Assembly: GCF_001550135.1 (NCBI RefSeq)
Contig: NZ_LRUE01000025.1
Span: forward strand, 32,976 to 96,975
DNA: 64,000 bases
Origin: Pseudoalteromonas shioyasakiensis
GTDB lineage: Bacteria; Pseudomonadota; Gammaproteobacteria; Enterobacterales; Alteromonadaceae
Direction: 5' to 3'
In this document: positions 26,392 through 35,506 of the stretch, one piece after another
Numbering within the stretch: position 1 is the stretch's first letter
Layout of the letters: each line of letters starts with the position of its first letter
Notes under the pieces: generated by a model
Seen by the model: only the letters and a program-made list of their open reading frames with translations
Database searches by the model: none
Told to the model about the DNA's origin: nothing
Program-made: the position numbers and the translations under genes

Positions 26392-28740
26392 CTAAAAAAG
26401 CTGTATCTGACGGTCACTTAGTGACGAAACTTTAGTACCTAAATCAACAACAATCATTTCAGCTATTGGCAACAATTGTTTGTTAACATAAATGCCATAA
26501 TCGTAATTATGGTGACCTGTGTAGTACTCAGCGCCGTTAGCGGTGTAAACATATTTAATTATTTGTCCACGCTGAAATCCAAGATGAGGATTGTCAGCTA
26601 AGTACTGTTTCGCTGCTTTAACGTGGGGAGGGATGTTTTTTTGGTAATCAGTTAAATGCTGACCCAGGCGTTTGCGATAGATTAACTTAGCGTCAAACTC
26701 ACCTGCATATAGTTTTTTAACATACCTATCAAAGGCTTGAAAAATTAATTCTTGGCTATAATTTTCAGCAAATAATATCTCAAATAATTCTGTTTGAAAC
26801 TCATGAGCAAGTTCTGTCCAATCACTCCTTACGGTTTCCATACCTTTAAAAACTAATTTTGAAGCACCATTTTTTTCGACTTTTCCTACATAACGCTTTT
26901 TTGAACCCATTGTTTTGCCTCTAATAGTGGGCATAAAAAATGGGCTATAGTGAGTTTCGTACTCAATTTCTAAAAAGCTGTCTATTTTATAGTCTTTCTG
27001 CAAAACCTGCTGCCAGCGTTTGTTAATTTTCTCCGCCAGTTTCGTACCGATTTCATTACAGTTTAGTGAATTTAGATCATCATCAAGCTTAACAAAGGTC
27101 GAATCTGTATCACCATAAATGACGTTGTAGCCCCACTCCTCTATCCATTGCTTAGTTGTTTGCATTATCTCATGGCCACGCAAAGTAATTGAACTCGACA
27201 ATCTCGGGTCATAAAAGCGACAACCTTTAGAGCCAAGTACACCATATAAGCTATTCATGATGATTTTAATTGCCTGCGAGAGCATAGGTTGGTTTTTATC
27301 TTTGGCCATTTGCCTTGTTGCTGCAAGTTCACGAATAAGCTCAGGTAGATGGTGCTCAGTACGTGAAAACTGTGCTTGGTTAAAGCCTTCGATTGCGTCA
27401 TCTGGCTTTTTTAACCCTTCAATTAGTCCCAGAGGGTCTATACAAAATGTACGCATTATTGATGGATAGAGGCTTTTGTAATCAAGCACCAAGATATTCT
27501 TATATAGGCCCGGCTGCGATGACATAACATAACCACCTGGGCTGTCAAAACTTAACCCATGATCGCCTAAATTAGGGGCTACATAGCCACTTCTATGCAG
27601 TAGCGGCAGATAAAGGTTAGTGAAAGCCGCAACTGAGCCGCCCATTCGTTCTAATTCAAGTCCGGTGAGTTGGCTTCTTACAACTGCAAAATCGAGTAAT
27701 TTTAATTTCTCAAAAATCCGCAGAACTAAAATACAGTCTTGCCTGTTGTAATTAGCAAGAGACAGTTTGTCTTCATTAAACTGGCGAATAATTTCTTCAA
27801 GACGATTATCTGTGCTGATCAGCTTCTCTTCACCAAGTTCGATACTCGCTACATTGGCAAGACTGAAACTGTCGTAGTGATAAGTGGCATTTTTTAAGGT
27901 ATCAATACCATCAATAACTACGCGACCAGGCATTGTTATGCGAGTAATGTTTCCCGAGCGCACGCGCATTATTTCTTTGTTGCGACCAAGCTTTAGAGAT
28001 ATACCTAACGCCTCAGCTCTTGCGTGAAGCACACTGAAGTCAAATTCAATAACATTCCAACCAATCAGTACATCAGGATCAATTCGCTGAATTTCATTTT
28101 CAAACTGAGTAAGAAGATCTATTTCATCTTCACACCAATTGATTTGATAATCTAGATGAGCCGTTGGCTCTGGGCGCCCTATCATTAAGACTTTATCAAT
28201 GCCTTTTCCGACTAAGCCAATAGAAAATAGTACGCCTTCGCCATTACACTCAATATCAATAGAAACATGTTTGAAAAAAGGTCTAAATTCATTGTTTGGT
28301 TTTAATTTAGCGTTCTTTAACAGTCGAAAACCGCTTCGTATTTGTATTTCACCTTTTACCCATACTGAGCCTTTAATGAAACGCTCCATCAAAAATCTGT
28401 CAATTGGCCTAACATCATCTTCAAAAGTAACTAGTTGTGAACTTTTTAAAACCTTAATGGCGCTGTAGTAATCTTTTAACGATTTAAAATAACAGCATAT
28501 CACCGACTGATTTTGGAAGTTTTTTAGTTTGGCATCAGCAAAACGAGCATGAATGTTTTGATTTTGTAATAGTCGCTTTGCAGCAGTTACTTGGTTTTCA
28601 GGAATGAAAAATACCACCTCTTGGTGCTCAACCTGTACTTTTAAAGGGCCGTTTTCACACCAGAGCCAAAACACAAAACTAACCCCTGATGAGCTATCAA
28701 ACGCTTCTTTAGAAAGGATAAAACCTGTATCTGTAACCAT
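26392..28740 (-). CDS. polB: DNA polymerase II (family B)
   Basis: A 782-residue enzyme, the length of E. coli Pol II (783). The 3'-5' exonuclease motifs are present: SIDIECNGEG (Exo I, Asp-Ile-Glu), GWNVIEFDFSVL (Exo II) and YNRQDC (Exo III). The polymerase motifs are intact: LDYKSLYPSIM (A), KIIMNSLYGVLGS (B) and VIYGDTDSTF (C). It copies past lesions and assists replication restart. E. coli polB is LexA-controlled, but no good LexA box was seen in the 68-bp gap shared with the divergent TPR-sulfotransferase gene. All catalytic residues visible are present. Confidence 0.95.
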   Translation of the reverse strand: MVTDTGFILSKEAFDSSSGVSFVFWLWCENGPLKVQVEHQEVVFFIPENQVTAAKRLLQNQNIHARFADAKLKNFQNQSVICCYFKSLKDYYSAIKVLKSSQLVTFEDDVRPIDRFLMERFIKGSVWVKGEIQIRSGFRLLKNAKLKPNNEFRPFFKHVSIDIECNGEGVLFSIGLVGKGIDKVLMIGRPEPTAHLDYQINWCEDEIDLLTQFENEIQRIDPDVLIGWNVIEFDFSVLHARAEALGISLKLGRNKEIMRVRSGNITRITMPGRVVIDGIDTLKNATYHYDSFSLANVASIELGEEKLISTDNRLEEIIRQFNEDKLSLANYNRQDCILVLRIFEKLKLLDFAVVRSQLTGLELERMGGSVAAFTNLYLPLLHRSGYVAPNLGDHGLSFDSPGGYVMSSQPGLYKNILVLDYKSLYPSIMRTFCIDPLGLIEGLKKPDDAIEGFNQAQFSRTEHHLPELIRELAATRQMAKDKNQPMLSQAIKIIMNSLYGVLGSKGCRFYDPRLSSSITLRGHEIMQTTKQWIEEWGYNVIYGDTDSTFVKLDDDLNSLNCNEIGTKLAEKINKRWQQVLQKDYKIDSFLEIEYETHYSPFFMPTIRGKTMGSKKRYVGKVEKNGASKLVFKGMETVRSDWTELAHEFQTELFEILFAENYSQELIFQAFDRYVKKLYAGEFDAKLIYRKRLGQHLTDYQKNIPPHVKAAKQYLADNPHLGFQRGQIIKYVYTANGAEYYTGHHNYDYGIYVNKQLLPIAEMIVVDLGTKVSSLSDRQIQLF

Positions 28741-28808
28741 TTACTTCAAATATCTATTACGGAAGGGGTATAGTACACCCTAACTACATAAAATTATAAG
28801 AGCCAATT

Positions 28809-30524
28809 ATGAGCCCAATTGATGCGATTAATAACGCAAAGACACTCGTTGCTACAGAACCACATAAAGCTAAAGTTATGTTGTTAGAGGTACTCAATGA
28901 AAATCCAGAATATCACGATGGCTGGGCTTTACTTGCTAATATTCACAAACTACTGCAAGAGCATGAACAACAGCAAAGTGCACTCAAACAATATGAAATG
29001 ATTCATTGGTTTAATAAACAATTAGACACGGCTAAACAACAATTAACCAATCAAAACCCTCTGCAAGCGCAGCAAACCATTCAGCAATTATTAAAATTAG
29101 TACCAAATGAATATAGAGCACTCGAAACGCTGGCTGAGATCGCATTTAAAGTGGGTGATAGCAAAGCTTACTTTGCAATATCAAAACATAACCTTGAGAA
29201 CAACTCGCAAAAACAAACTGTTAAAGAAAGCTACTGTAAAGCCCTACTCAATACCAAGCAATTTGATGAGTTAATCTCTTTTTACCACTCTTCGATATCT
29301 TCACCGACATTATACATTGAGAGCCTATTAGCGATCGCTCATGTAAAATTAATGCAATTTGATGAAGCTACAACCATCTATAACAAGTTACTTGATGCAA
29401 ACTATTACGCAGCCCAATGCCACCTTCGCCTTGGCAACATTGAAAAAATAAAAGGAAATACAGGGCTTGCAATTGATCACTACAAACAAGCACTGCAAAT
29501 AGATAAAAGACTTGGTGAGGCTTACTGGAATTTAGCAAACTTAAAGACATACATTTTTGACAGTAAGGATGTAGACTTTCTAGAACAGCTCACGCAAGCT
29601 GCTAAGCCAAACCTTAATAGTGCTCAATTCTATTTTGCGCTCGCAAAGGCATATGAACAACAAGGTAACTTCAGCTTATCATTTGCGATGTTAGAAAAAG
29701 CGAACAGTATTCAAAAGTCACTAACTCCCTATAAGCCGAGTAATTTCACTTCTCGTTGCACGCAACATTTAACTCAAAAGCCAATGGCTCATAATGCATT
29801 TGATGAGTCGTTACAGCTGATTTTTATCGTCAGCTTACCCCGCAGTGGCTCTACCTTAGTTGAGCAAATTTTAGCAAGCCACCCTGATGTTGATGCAAGT
29901 TATGAATTAACAGAAATTAACGCAATTGCGCGAGAGCTTGAGAGTAAAAAACTCTCAGATGTACCTTATGGCCTTGATAAACTTTCAGAACAAGATAAGA
30001 CTCATTATGCCGCAAGGTATTTAAATTTTATTGCTCCACTACGCGGAAAAAATAAGGTCTTTATCGACAAACAACCCGCAAATTTTCATCATATCGCATT
30101 AATAAAAACTCTATTTCCAAACGCTAAAATTCTCGAAGTAACAAGAGATAAAGCCGCAACAGCATGGAGTTTATACAAGCATTCTTTTTCTGAGGGCCAC
30201 GCCTATAGCTACGATTTCAAATCGCTTGCACAATATATAAATGATTACGCAGATTTAATGTCGCACTGGCACGCTCTTTATCCAGATGAAATCTTCAACG
30301 TTGACTATCAAAACCTTGTTAATGATTTTTCCAATACAGTTTCTGAGTTGCTTGATTATTGTAGTTTAGAAATGCATGAAAGCTGCATGAGCTTTTATAA
30401 TCATCAGCGTCCGATAATGACACCAAGCTCAGAGCAAGTAAGACAACCGATTTACAAAGATGCTTTAACGCAATGGACAAATTATAAAGTTCACTTAGAG
30501 CCGCTATTGAAGCTAATAAAATAA
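28809..30524 (+). CDS. TPR-containing sulfotransferase, second copy
   Basis: A 571-residue protein. TPR-like repeats occupy about residues 1-320 (CHLRLGNIEKIKGNTGLAID, YKQALQIDKRLGEAYWNLANL). The sulfotransferase domain follows: 5'-phosphosulfate loop SLPRSGSTLVEQIL, VDASYELTEI, and 3'-phosphate motif EVTRDKAATAWSLYKHSF; the tail is QVRQPIYKDALTQW. It has the same architecture as the gene at 21556-23202 but modest identity, so it is an older duplication or a separate acceptor specificity. No signal peptide. Divergent from polB. AAGAG before the ATG supports the start. The acceptor is unknown. Confidence 0.85.
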   Translation: MSPIDAINNAKTLVATEPHKAKVMLLEVLNENPEYHDGWALLANIHKLLQEHEQQQSALKQYEMIHWFNKQLDTAKQQLTNQNPLQAQQTIQQLLKLVPNEYRALETLAEIAFKVGDSKAYFAISKHNLENNSQKQTVKESYCKALLNTKQFDELISFYHSSISSPTLYIESLLAIAHVKLMQFDEATTIYNKLLDANYYAAQCHLRLGNIEKIKGNTGLAIDHYKQALQIDKRLGEAYWNLANLKTYIFDSKDVDFLEQLTQAAKPNLNSAQFYFALAKAYEQQGNFSLSFAMLEKANSIQKSLTPYKPSNFTSRCTQHLTQKPMAHNAFDESLQLIFIVSLPRSGSTLVEQILASHPDVDASYELTEINAIARELESKKLSDVPYGLDKLSEQDKTHYAARYLNFIAPLRGKNKVFIDKQPANFHHIALIKTLFPNAKILEVTRDKAATAWSLYKHSFSEGHAYSYDFKSLAQYINDYADLMSHWHALYPDEIFNVDYQNLVNDFSNTVSELLDYCSLEMHESCMSFYNHQRPIMTPSSEQVRQPIYKDALTQWTNYKVHLEPLLKLIK

Positions 30525-30575
30525 TAATCAAACAAGTCGCTTGTAGTTGCCCGGTTAAATCTCTAAAATTCATTA

Positions 30576-30591
30576 CTGTAATTATATACAT
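30576..30591. promoter_or_regulatory. LexA-box-like site before dinG
   Basis: CTGT-N8-ACAT with an AT-only centre, one base away from the gammaproteobacterial LexA consensus CTGT-N8-ACAG, stands 19 bases before the dinG ATG. E. coli dinG is a known LexA target, which supports the assignment. Confidence 0.5.
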
Positions 30592-30609
30592 ACTTTAGGT
30601 TTTCTGGGC

Positions 30610-32685
30610 ATGCTTTCTGACTCTTTAAAAAAAACAATTCGGCAAATTCATAAGCATGTTGCTGATAACCTCACCGATTATCGCCCTCGAAGCAGTCAAA
30701 ACTATTTAGTTGCCGAGATAGCAAAAACTCTGGCTGGCGAGTATCACAAGAGCCAACGAATTTGTGTTATTGAGGCAGGCACAGGGACCGGCAAGTCGTT
30801 GGCGTATTGTTTAGGGGCATTGCCTTTAGCGATGGCCAAGAAAAAGAAATTAGTGATTTCGACGGCAACCGTTGCCCTACAAGAGCAGTTAATTAGTAAG
30901 GAGCTGCCTTTTTTTAAAGAGCACTCTGGCCTGGACATCAAGTTTGATTTAGTGAAAGGTCGACAGCGTTATATCTGTGCACAAAAACTCAGTGCCGCCG
31001 TTAATGGCGACAGTCAAACGCAAATGGAGTTTATGCCGACCCTGTCATCGCCGCTATCTGATATGGAAACCAAATGCTTAAAGCAACTTTATGATGCTTA
31101 TTCAAAAAAGCAATGGCAAGGTGACCGCGATAGCTGGGCTGATACTATTCCTGATAAAGTGTGGAATTTAATTGCCTGTGATAAGCATTCATGCCAACGA
31201 CAAATGCGCGCTCATCAGCTCTGCCCTTTTCATATGGCACGTCAGCGTCTTATGCAAATGGATGTGCTAGTGATCAACCATTCTTTATTACTGGCTGATC
31301 TTGATTTGGGTGGCGGTAAAATTTTACCTGAACCTGACGACACGATTTATGTAATCGATGAAGCGCACCATTTAGCGCACATCACCCGCGATTTTTCTTC
31401 TGCTGCAGCAACCATTAAAGGCACTATAGACTGGCTCGACAAGCTGGTTAAATTTGCTGGTAAAATGGCTAATGTGCTCGTAGGTCAAAAAGCGATTGGG
31501 CAAAACTTTAAGCTCAGTGACAGTATCAATGATGCTGGTAAGAACTTAAAAGTGGTGCGTGATATTCTTGATAACGCAGACTTTAACTATAACAGTGATG
31601 ACACCTATCGTTTTGAGCACGGTGAAATCCCAGCATCTTTACATACCAAAGCAAAAGATATTAGCGATGCCACCCTTGATGCCCTAAGAGCACTCAACAA
31701 GATGCACGATACCCTAGTGCAAGACGTAAGTGATGGCGATATAAAACCTTATGTGGCCGATCCAATCTTGGCTGAAAGTGGTCAGTACATTAATCGCCTA
31801 GAGTTATTGAACAAGCTGTGGTTTAGCTACGCCACAAAAGGCGAAGGTATTCCCCATGCGCGATGGATAAAACGCTTGGAATATAAGAACCATCACGACC
31901 ATTTACTCAGTGATTGCCCTATTGAAGTTGGCTATTACCTAAAAGATAAATTATGGAATCAATGCGCGGGTGCCGTACTTTGTTCAGCCACCTTAACTGC
32001 ATTGGGTTCATTTGATCACTTTGCCTATGAATGCGGTCTTGCCAAAGAAGAAGGCGTAAAATACATAAAAGTCCCTTCTCCGTTTGATTACCCAAAACAA
32101 GCGACGCTACATATCCCTGCCAGCCATATTGAGCCGACCGATAAAGCGTTTAGCGACCACTTGGCTGAGCAATTACCTAAGTTCCTTGATGATAAAAAAG
32201 CAAATTTAGTGTTGTTTGCCTCTTACTGGCAGATGGATCATGTTGTTAAAGCGCTGCGTAGCAAAGGAATTGAGGTCTTAGTGCAAGGTGAAATGTCTCG
32301 TGAAGCTCTGCTTAAAAAGCATAAAGCTAATATAGATTTAGGCCGTGCTAGCTATTTATTTGGCACTCAAAGTTTATCTGAGGGTCTTGATTTACCGGGT
32401 AAGTACCTAGAAAACCTGGTAATTACAAAAATTCCATTTGCGGTACCCACCTCACCAATAGAAGAAGCTCAGGCTGAGTTTGTGCAAAGTAAAGGTGGCA
32501 ATCCGTTTCTTTCGATAACCGTACCTGATGCGGCAAAGAAATTAGTACAAAGCTGTGGTAGACTGCTGCGCAAAGAAAATGATCAGGGTCGCATTACTAT
32601 CCTTGATCGCCGTTTAGTGACCAAGCGATATGGCAAAGCCATGCTCGATACCTTGCCACCTTTTAAAAGACAAATTGATTATTAA
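30610..32685 (+). CDS. dinG: DinG ATP-dependent DNA helicase
   Basis: A 691-residue XPD-like superfamily 2 helicase. Walker A is EAGTGTGKSLAY. Four cysteines for the iron-sulfur cluster are present (YICAQ, then ACDKHSC and HQLCPF). The DEAH box is VIDEAHHLA; later motifs are LCSATLTALGSF, LFGTQSLSEGLDLPG and QSCGRLLRK. DinG unwinds 5'-3' and resolves R-loops and structured DNA. A LexA-like site precedes it. It shares one base (TAATG) with the TSUP permease gene and heads a compact plus-strand run. The ribosome binding site is weak. Confidence 0.93.
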   Translation: MLSDSLKKTIRQIHKHVADNLTDYRPRSSQNYLVAEIAKTLAGEYHKSQRICVIEAGTGTGKSLAYCLGALPLAMAKKKKLVISTATVALQEQLISKELPFFKEHSGLDIKFDLVKGRQRYICAQKLSAAVNGDSQTQMEFMPTLSSPLSDMETKCLKQLYDAYSKKQWQGDRDSWADTIPDKVWNLIACDKHSCQRQMRAHQLCPFHMARQRLMQMDVLVINHSLLLADLDLGGGKILPEPDDTIYVIDEAHHLAHITRDFSSAAATIKGTIDWLDKLVKFAGKMANVLVGQKAIGQNFKLSDSINDAGKNLKVVRDILDNADFNYNSDDTYRFEHGEIPASLHTKAKDISDATLDALRALNKMHDTLVQDVSDGDIKPYVADPILAESGQYINRLELLNKLWFSYATKGEGIPHARWIKRLEYKNHHDHLLSDCPIEVGYYLKDKLWNQCAGAVLCSATLTALGSFDHFAYECGLAKEEGVKYIKVPSPFDYPKQATLHIPASHIEPTDKAFSDHLAEQLPKFLDDKKANLVLFASYWQMDHVVKALRSKGIEVLVQGEMSREALLKKHKANIDLGRASYLFGTQSLSEGLDLPGKYLENLVITKIPFAVPTSPIEEAQAEFVQSKGGNPFLSITVPDAAKKLVQSCGRLLRKENDQGRITILDRRLVTKRYGKAMLDTLPPFKRQIDY

Positions 32686-33461
32686 TGTTTGAATTAGCTT
32701 TAGACCCAGCAACCTGGGCACTATTATGCGCAGTCGCACTGGCAGCGGGCTTTATTGATGCAATTGCAGGCGGTGGCGGGATGTTAACTGTGCCAGCGCT
32801 ATTAACTGCAGGCTTACCGCCCCACCTCACCTTAGGCACAAATAAACTTGCAGCGAGTTTTGGCTCATTGACGGCCAGCGTGACTTATTTTCGTAAAAAG
32901 TTGTTCAACCCACGGTTTTGGGCTGCGTCCATTTTAGCAACAGCCATTGGTGCACTCATAGGTACTTTAGTGGTTGATTACTTAAGTATTGAATTTTTAA
33001 ATAAATTACTACCAGTGGTGATTATTTTAGTTGCTTGTTACAGCTTATTTGGCAGCTTAAGTACAACTGAGCATAACGAGCTACCAGAGCTTGATGGTAA
33101 AACTAAAGTTAAACAATGGCTGCAAGGTCTTGGACTTGGTTTTTTTGATGGTTTAGCAGGCCCAGGAACTGGTACCTTTTGGACCGCATCAAATAGCCTA
33201 TTATATAAAATGAGCTTATTGCTTAACTGTGGCCTTGCCCGCTCAATGAACTTTGTTTCAAACTTTATTTCTTTAATCACATTCGTGGCGCTTGGCCATG
33301 TGAACTTTTTACTTGGTATTACAATGGGCTTTTTCTTGATGCTTGGAGCATGGTTAGGAGCACATTCAGCAATTAAGTTTGGTGGTAAAATGATCCGCCC
33401 AGTGTTTAACACTGTGGTTATAGTGTTAGCGTTAAAGTTGATCTATGAGGCTTATTTATAA
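32685..33461 (+). CDS. TSUP (TauE/SafE) family membrane transporter
   Basis: A 258-residue inner-membrane protein with about eight hydrophobic segments. It has the two family half-repeats, each starting with a Gly-rich loop: GFIDAIAGGGGMLTVPALL near the N-terminus and GFFDGLAGPGTGTFW near residue 155. TSUP members export or take up sulfur-containing or organic anions; the substrate here cannot be told. It is translationally coupled to dinG (TAATG) and directly abuts priC. The neighbours are replication genes, so operon membership does not point to a substrate. Confidence 0.88.
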   Translation: MFELALDPATWALLCAVALAAGFIDAIAGGGGMLTVPALLTAGLPPHLTLGTNKLAASFGSLTASVTYFRKKLFNPRFWAASILATAIGALIGTLVVDYLSIEFLNKLLPVVIILVACYSLFGSLSTTEHNELPELDGKTKVKQWLQGLGLGFFDGLAGPGTGTFWTASNSLLYKMSLLLNCGLARSMNFVSNFISLITFVALGHVNFLLGITMGFFLMLGAWLGAHSAIKFGGKMIRPVFNTVVIVLALKLIYEAYL

Positions 33462-34070
33462 ATGCAATCGACTGCTTTTGATAAACTACGTTCACAAATT
33501 GAAAGGCTCAAACAATTAGCCACACAATTTGATAAGGGTAATTTATTTGCTAAAAACCGCTATATGCAAGCCCAACCAAGTTTGTTTGATAAAGCCGTGT
33601 TTAGCACAAAAAGTATGAAGCTGGCTGACTACGTAAGCGAAATCGAAGATGAACTAAACAGCCTGCCGCCTGCTGAGCATCGCCATGCCTACCAATATGC
33701 GCTTGAGCGCATTACCCTTCAGGTAGAAGCGGTATTTAATGTGATCAAATCAACCCCAGTTTGGGCTAAAGAAAATAAGTATAGTTTTAAGCCAAAAGCT
33801 AAACCACAGGTTTATAAGCAAGCAGTTAAAAAAATCATGCAGTCATCCCATGAACTGTATGACGAACTAAAACAAAACCATGAGTTTGAACGCCGGTTAG
33901 TATTGATGATCGAAGAGCGAAAACTAAAACTTGAAGCTGCAAATACACAGCAAGCAGCCGAAATTAACAAAGAAATACTCGCATTACACGCAAGACTTGG
34001 CCGTTGTCGTAAGGCAATTTCTGCCACTGAAGACAAAATTCAACAGGTCGAGAAACAGCATCTGAGATAA
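33462..34070 (+). CDS. priC: PriC, primosomal replication protein N''
   Basis: A 202-residue helical protein. The C-terminal part carries the PriC signature: HEFERRLVLMIEERKLKLE, then LHARLGRCRKAISATEDKIQ, which aligns from memory with E. coli PriC (FERRL, RLARCRHAL). PriC loads DnaB at stalled forks with leading-strand gaps. The N-terminal half (FAKNRYMQAQPSLFDKAVFS) is typical of longer marine homologues. It starts directly after the TSUP stop and overlaps the HDAC-like gene by one base. ybaM, which neighbours priC in E. coli, lies 1.2 kb downstream. Confidence 0.85.
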   Translation: MQSTAFDKLRSQIERLKQLATQFDKGNLFAKNRYMQAQPSLFDKAVFSTKSMKLADYVSEIEDELNSLPPAEHRHAYQYALERITLQVEAVFNVIKSTPVWAKENKYSFKPKAKPQVYKQAVKKIMQSSHELYDELKQNHEFERRLVLMIEERKLKLEAANTQQAAEINKEILALHARLGRCRKAISATEDKIQQVEKQHLR

Positions 34071-34960
34071 TGTTTTACTACCATCCAAGTTATTCAGCGT
34101 TAGCTTTACCTGAGCGTCACCGCTTTCCCATTGATAAATATCGTTTGTTAAAAAAGCTTGTCAGCAACTTTATTGATGAGCAGCACTTCATTACCCCACA
34201 ACAAGCCACTAAAGCGCAGCTTACTCTGTGCCATAACCCCGACTATGTCGACGCATTTTTAGCTGGTAATCTTGATAGCAAAGCAATTAAAAAAATGGGC
34301 TTTCCTTGGTCCACTGAATTGGTTGAACGAACACTTTACTCTGTTGGGGCGAGTATTCAAGGCGCTGAGTTTGCCATACAACAGGGTGCTGCTTTTAACC
34401 TAAGTGGTGGTTATCATCATGCTTTTACGGGATATGGTAGTGGCTTTTGTATTTTTAATGACTTAGCGATAGCTGCTGCACACTTGATTGATACTGAGCA
34501 AGCCGACACCGTATTAATCTTTGACTGTGACGTTCACCAAGGAGACGGCACAGCTGAAGTTACGGAACTACATCCTCAAATAATTAGCTGCTCAATTCAT
34601 TGTCAGCAAAACTTCCCGCGTATTAAGCAGCAATCAAACTACGATTTTGCTTTAGAGCATGGCACTTCAGATGCAGAATACCTGGAGACAGTCAAACAAG
34701 CTTTAGCCCTAACAACTAGACTCCACCAGCCAGATATCATTTTGTATAACGCCGGCGCAGACATCGCAACAGATGACGAGTTAGGGCACTTTCAAGTGAG
34801 TTTAGAGGGAGTGTATCAACGTGACTATTTTGTATTAAACCAAGCAAAGGAAGCTGATATCCCAGTGTTTGCAGCTATGGGCGGTGGCTATCAACGAAAT
34901 GTAAGCCGTTTGGTTGATGTACATGGCCAGCTTTTTAGGGCTGCTGTCGATTTATTTTAA
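34070..34960 (+). CDS. Histone deacetylase-family amidohydrolase
   Basis: A 296-residue arginase/deacetylase-fold protein. Visible zinc and catalytic motifs are NLSGGYHHAFTGYGSGFCIF (tandem His), IFDCDVHQGDGTAE (metal Asp and His), and the late YNAGADIATDDELG metal Asp region. The active site appears complete. Bacterial members act on acetyl-lysine, acetylpolyamines or similar amides, probably in the cytoplasm as no signal peptide is present. It overlaps the priC stop by one base (TAATG), so it is co-translated with dinG-TSUP-priC. The substrate is not predictable from context. Confidence 0.88.
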   Translation: MFYYHPSYSALALPERHRFPIDKYRLLKKLVSNFIDEQHFITPQQATKAQLTLCHNPDYVDAFLAGNLDSKAIKKMGFPWSTELVERTLYSVGASIQGAEFAIQQGAAFNLSGGYHHAFTGYGSGFCIFNDLAIAAAHLIDTEQADTVLIFDCDVHQGDGTAEVTELHPQIISCSIHCQQNFPRIKQQSNYDFALEHGTSDAEYLETVKQALALTTRLHQPDIILYNAGADIATDDELGHFQVSLEGVYQRDYFVLNQAKEADIPVFAAMGGGYQRNVSRLVDVHGQLFRAAVDLF

Positions 34961-35006
34961 AGCTTGGTATACACTTAAAAAGACTTTTTAATTAGGCTCA
35001 CTCTGT

Positions 35007-35279
35007 ATGAAATTGCATGACGACATTCACAACTACTATGAAAAATTAGTTGTCGAAGACATCACTAAGCGCAACTTAGAATCAACCTATAGTGATGATG
35101 TTATGGCAGATTTATGCTGCACCGTATTAAATCAACTGCCAGCCCGCTACATCCGCTACGATGTCGATATGGAATTTTACTTACCACAAACAGAGCGTAT
35201 TAAAATGGAGCAACAAGTGCAAACTGCTATCGATGTGGCCATCAGCCAAGTTGCTAAGAAAAAGGAACTGCAAAAATGA
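35007..35279 (+). CDS. ComFB-family small protein
   Basis: A 90-residue protein with the ComFB (PF10719) signature: DIHNYYEKLVVEDI, a Cys pair (MADLCCTVLNQLPARYIRYD), and DMEFYLPQTERIKMEQQVQ. The name comes from the Bacillus competence operon. Family members in cyanobacteria have been reported as cyclic-dinucleotide receptors, so a second-messenger role is possible here by inference only. It overlaps the following ybaM by four bases (ATGA). It lies 46 bp after the HDAC-like gene and may belong to the same transcript. Confidence 0.8.
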   Translation: MKLHDDIHNYYEKLVVEDITKRNLESTYSDDVMADLCCTVLNQLPARYIRYDVDMEFYLPQTERIKMEQQVQTAIDVAISQVAKKKELQK

Positions 35280-35434
35280 GCAATGAGTTAGAAAGCGCAC
35301 CTAACTATATAAAAATTGCTGTTGATCTCATTATGCTCTTAGAGCAAAACGACGTTCCCGCCGAAGATGTATTAGCAGCTTTAGAAATCGTAAAGTCTGA
35401 TTTCGAAAAGAAACTCCCACAATCAACTGATTAA
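35276..35434 (+). CDS. ybaM: YbaM (DUF2496) small protein
   Basis: A 52-residue open frame beginning at the ATGA overlap with the ComFB-like gene. Its core, APNYIKIAVDLIMLLEQNDV then AEDVLAALEIVKSDFEKKL, matches E. coli YbaM from memory almost position by position ([36 protein letters not shown]). In E. coli ybaM neighbours priC, and priC lies 1.2 kb upstream here, so synteny agrees. Function is not established. Its small size means automatic gene callers with a length cut-off can miss it. Confidence 0.85.
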   Translation: MSNELESAPNYIKIAVDLIMLLEQNDVPAEDVLAALEIVKSDFEKKLPQSTD

Positions 35435-35506
35435 TAGTCCGAAAATGGCGAGTATTGGGGCATAAATTTGGTATGCTCAGGTTTTATAATTTAAGAATGT
35501 AAAACC

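Noticed and set aside
28741..28808. Search for a LexA box before polB, expected from E. coli
   Set aside because: No CTGT-N8-ACAG-like sequence was found in the 68-bp gap.
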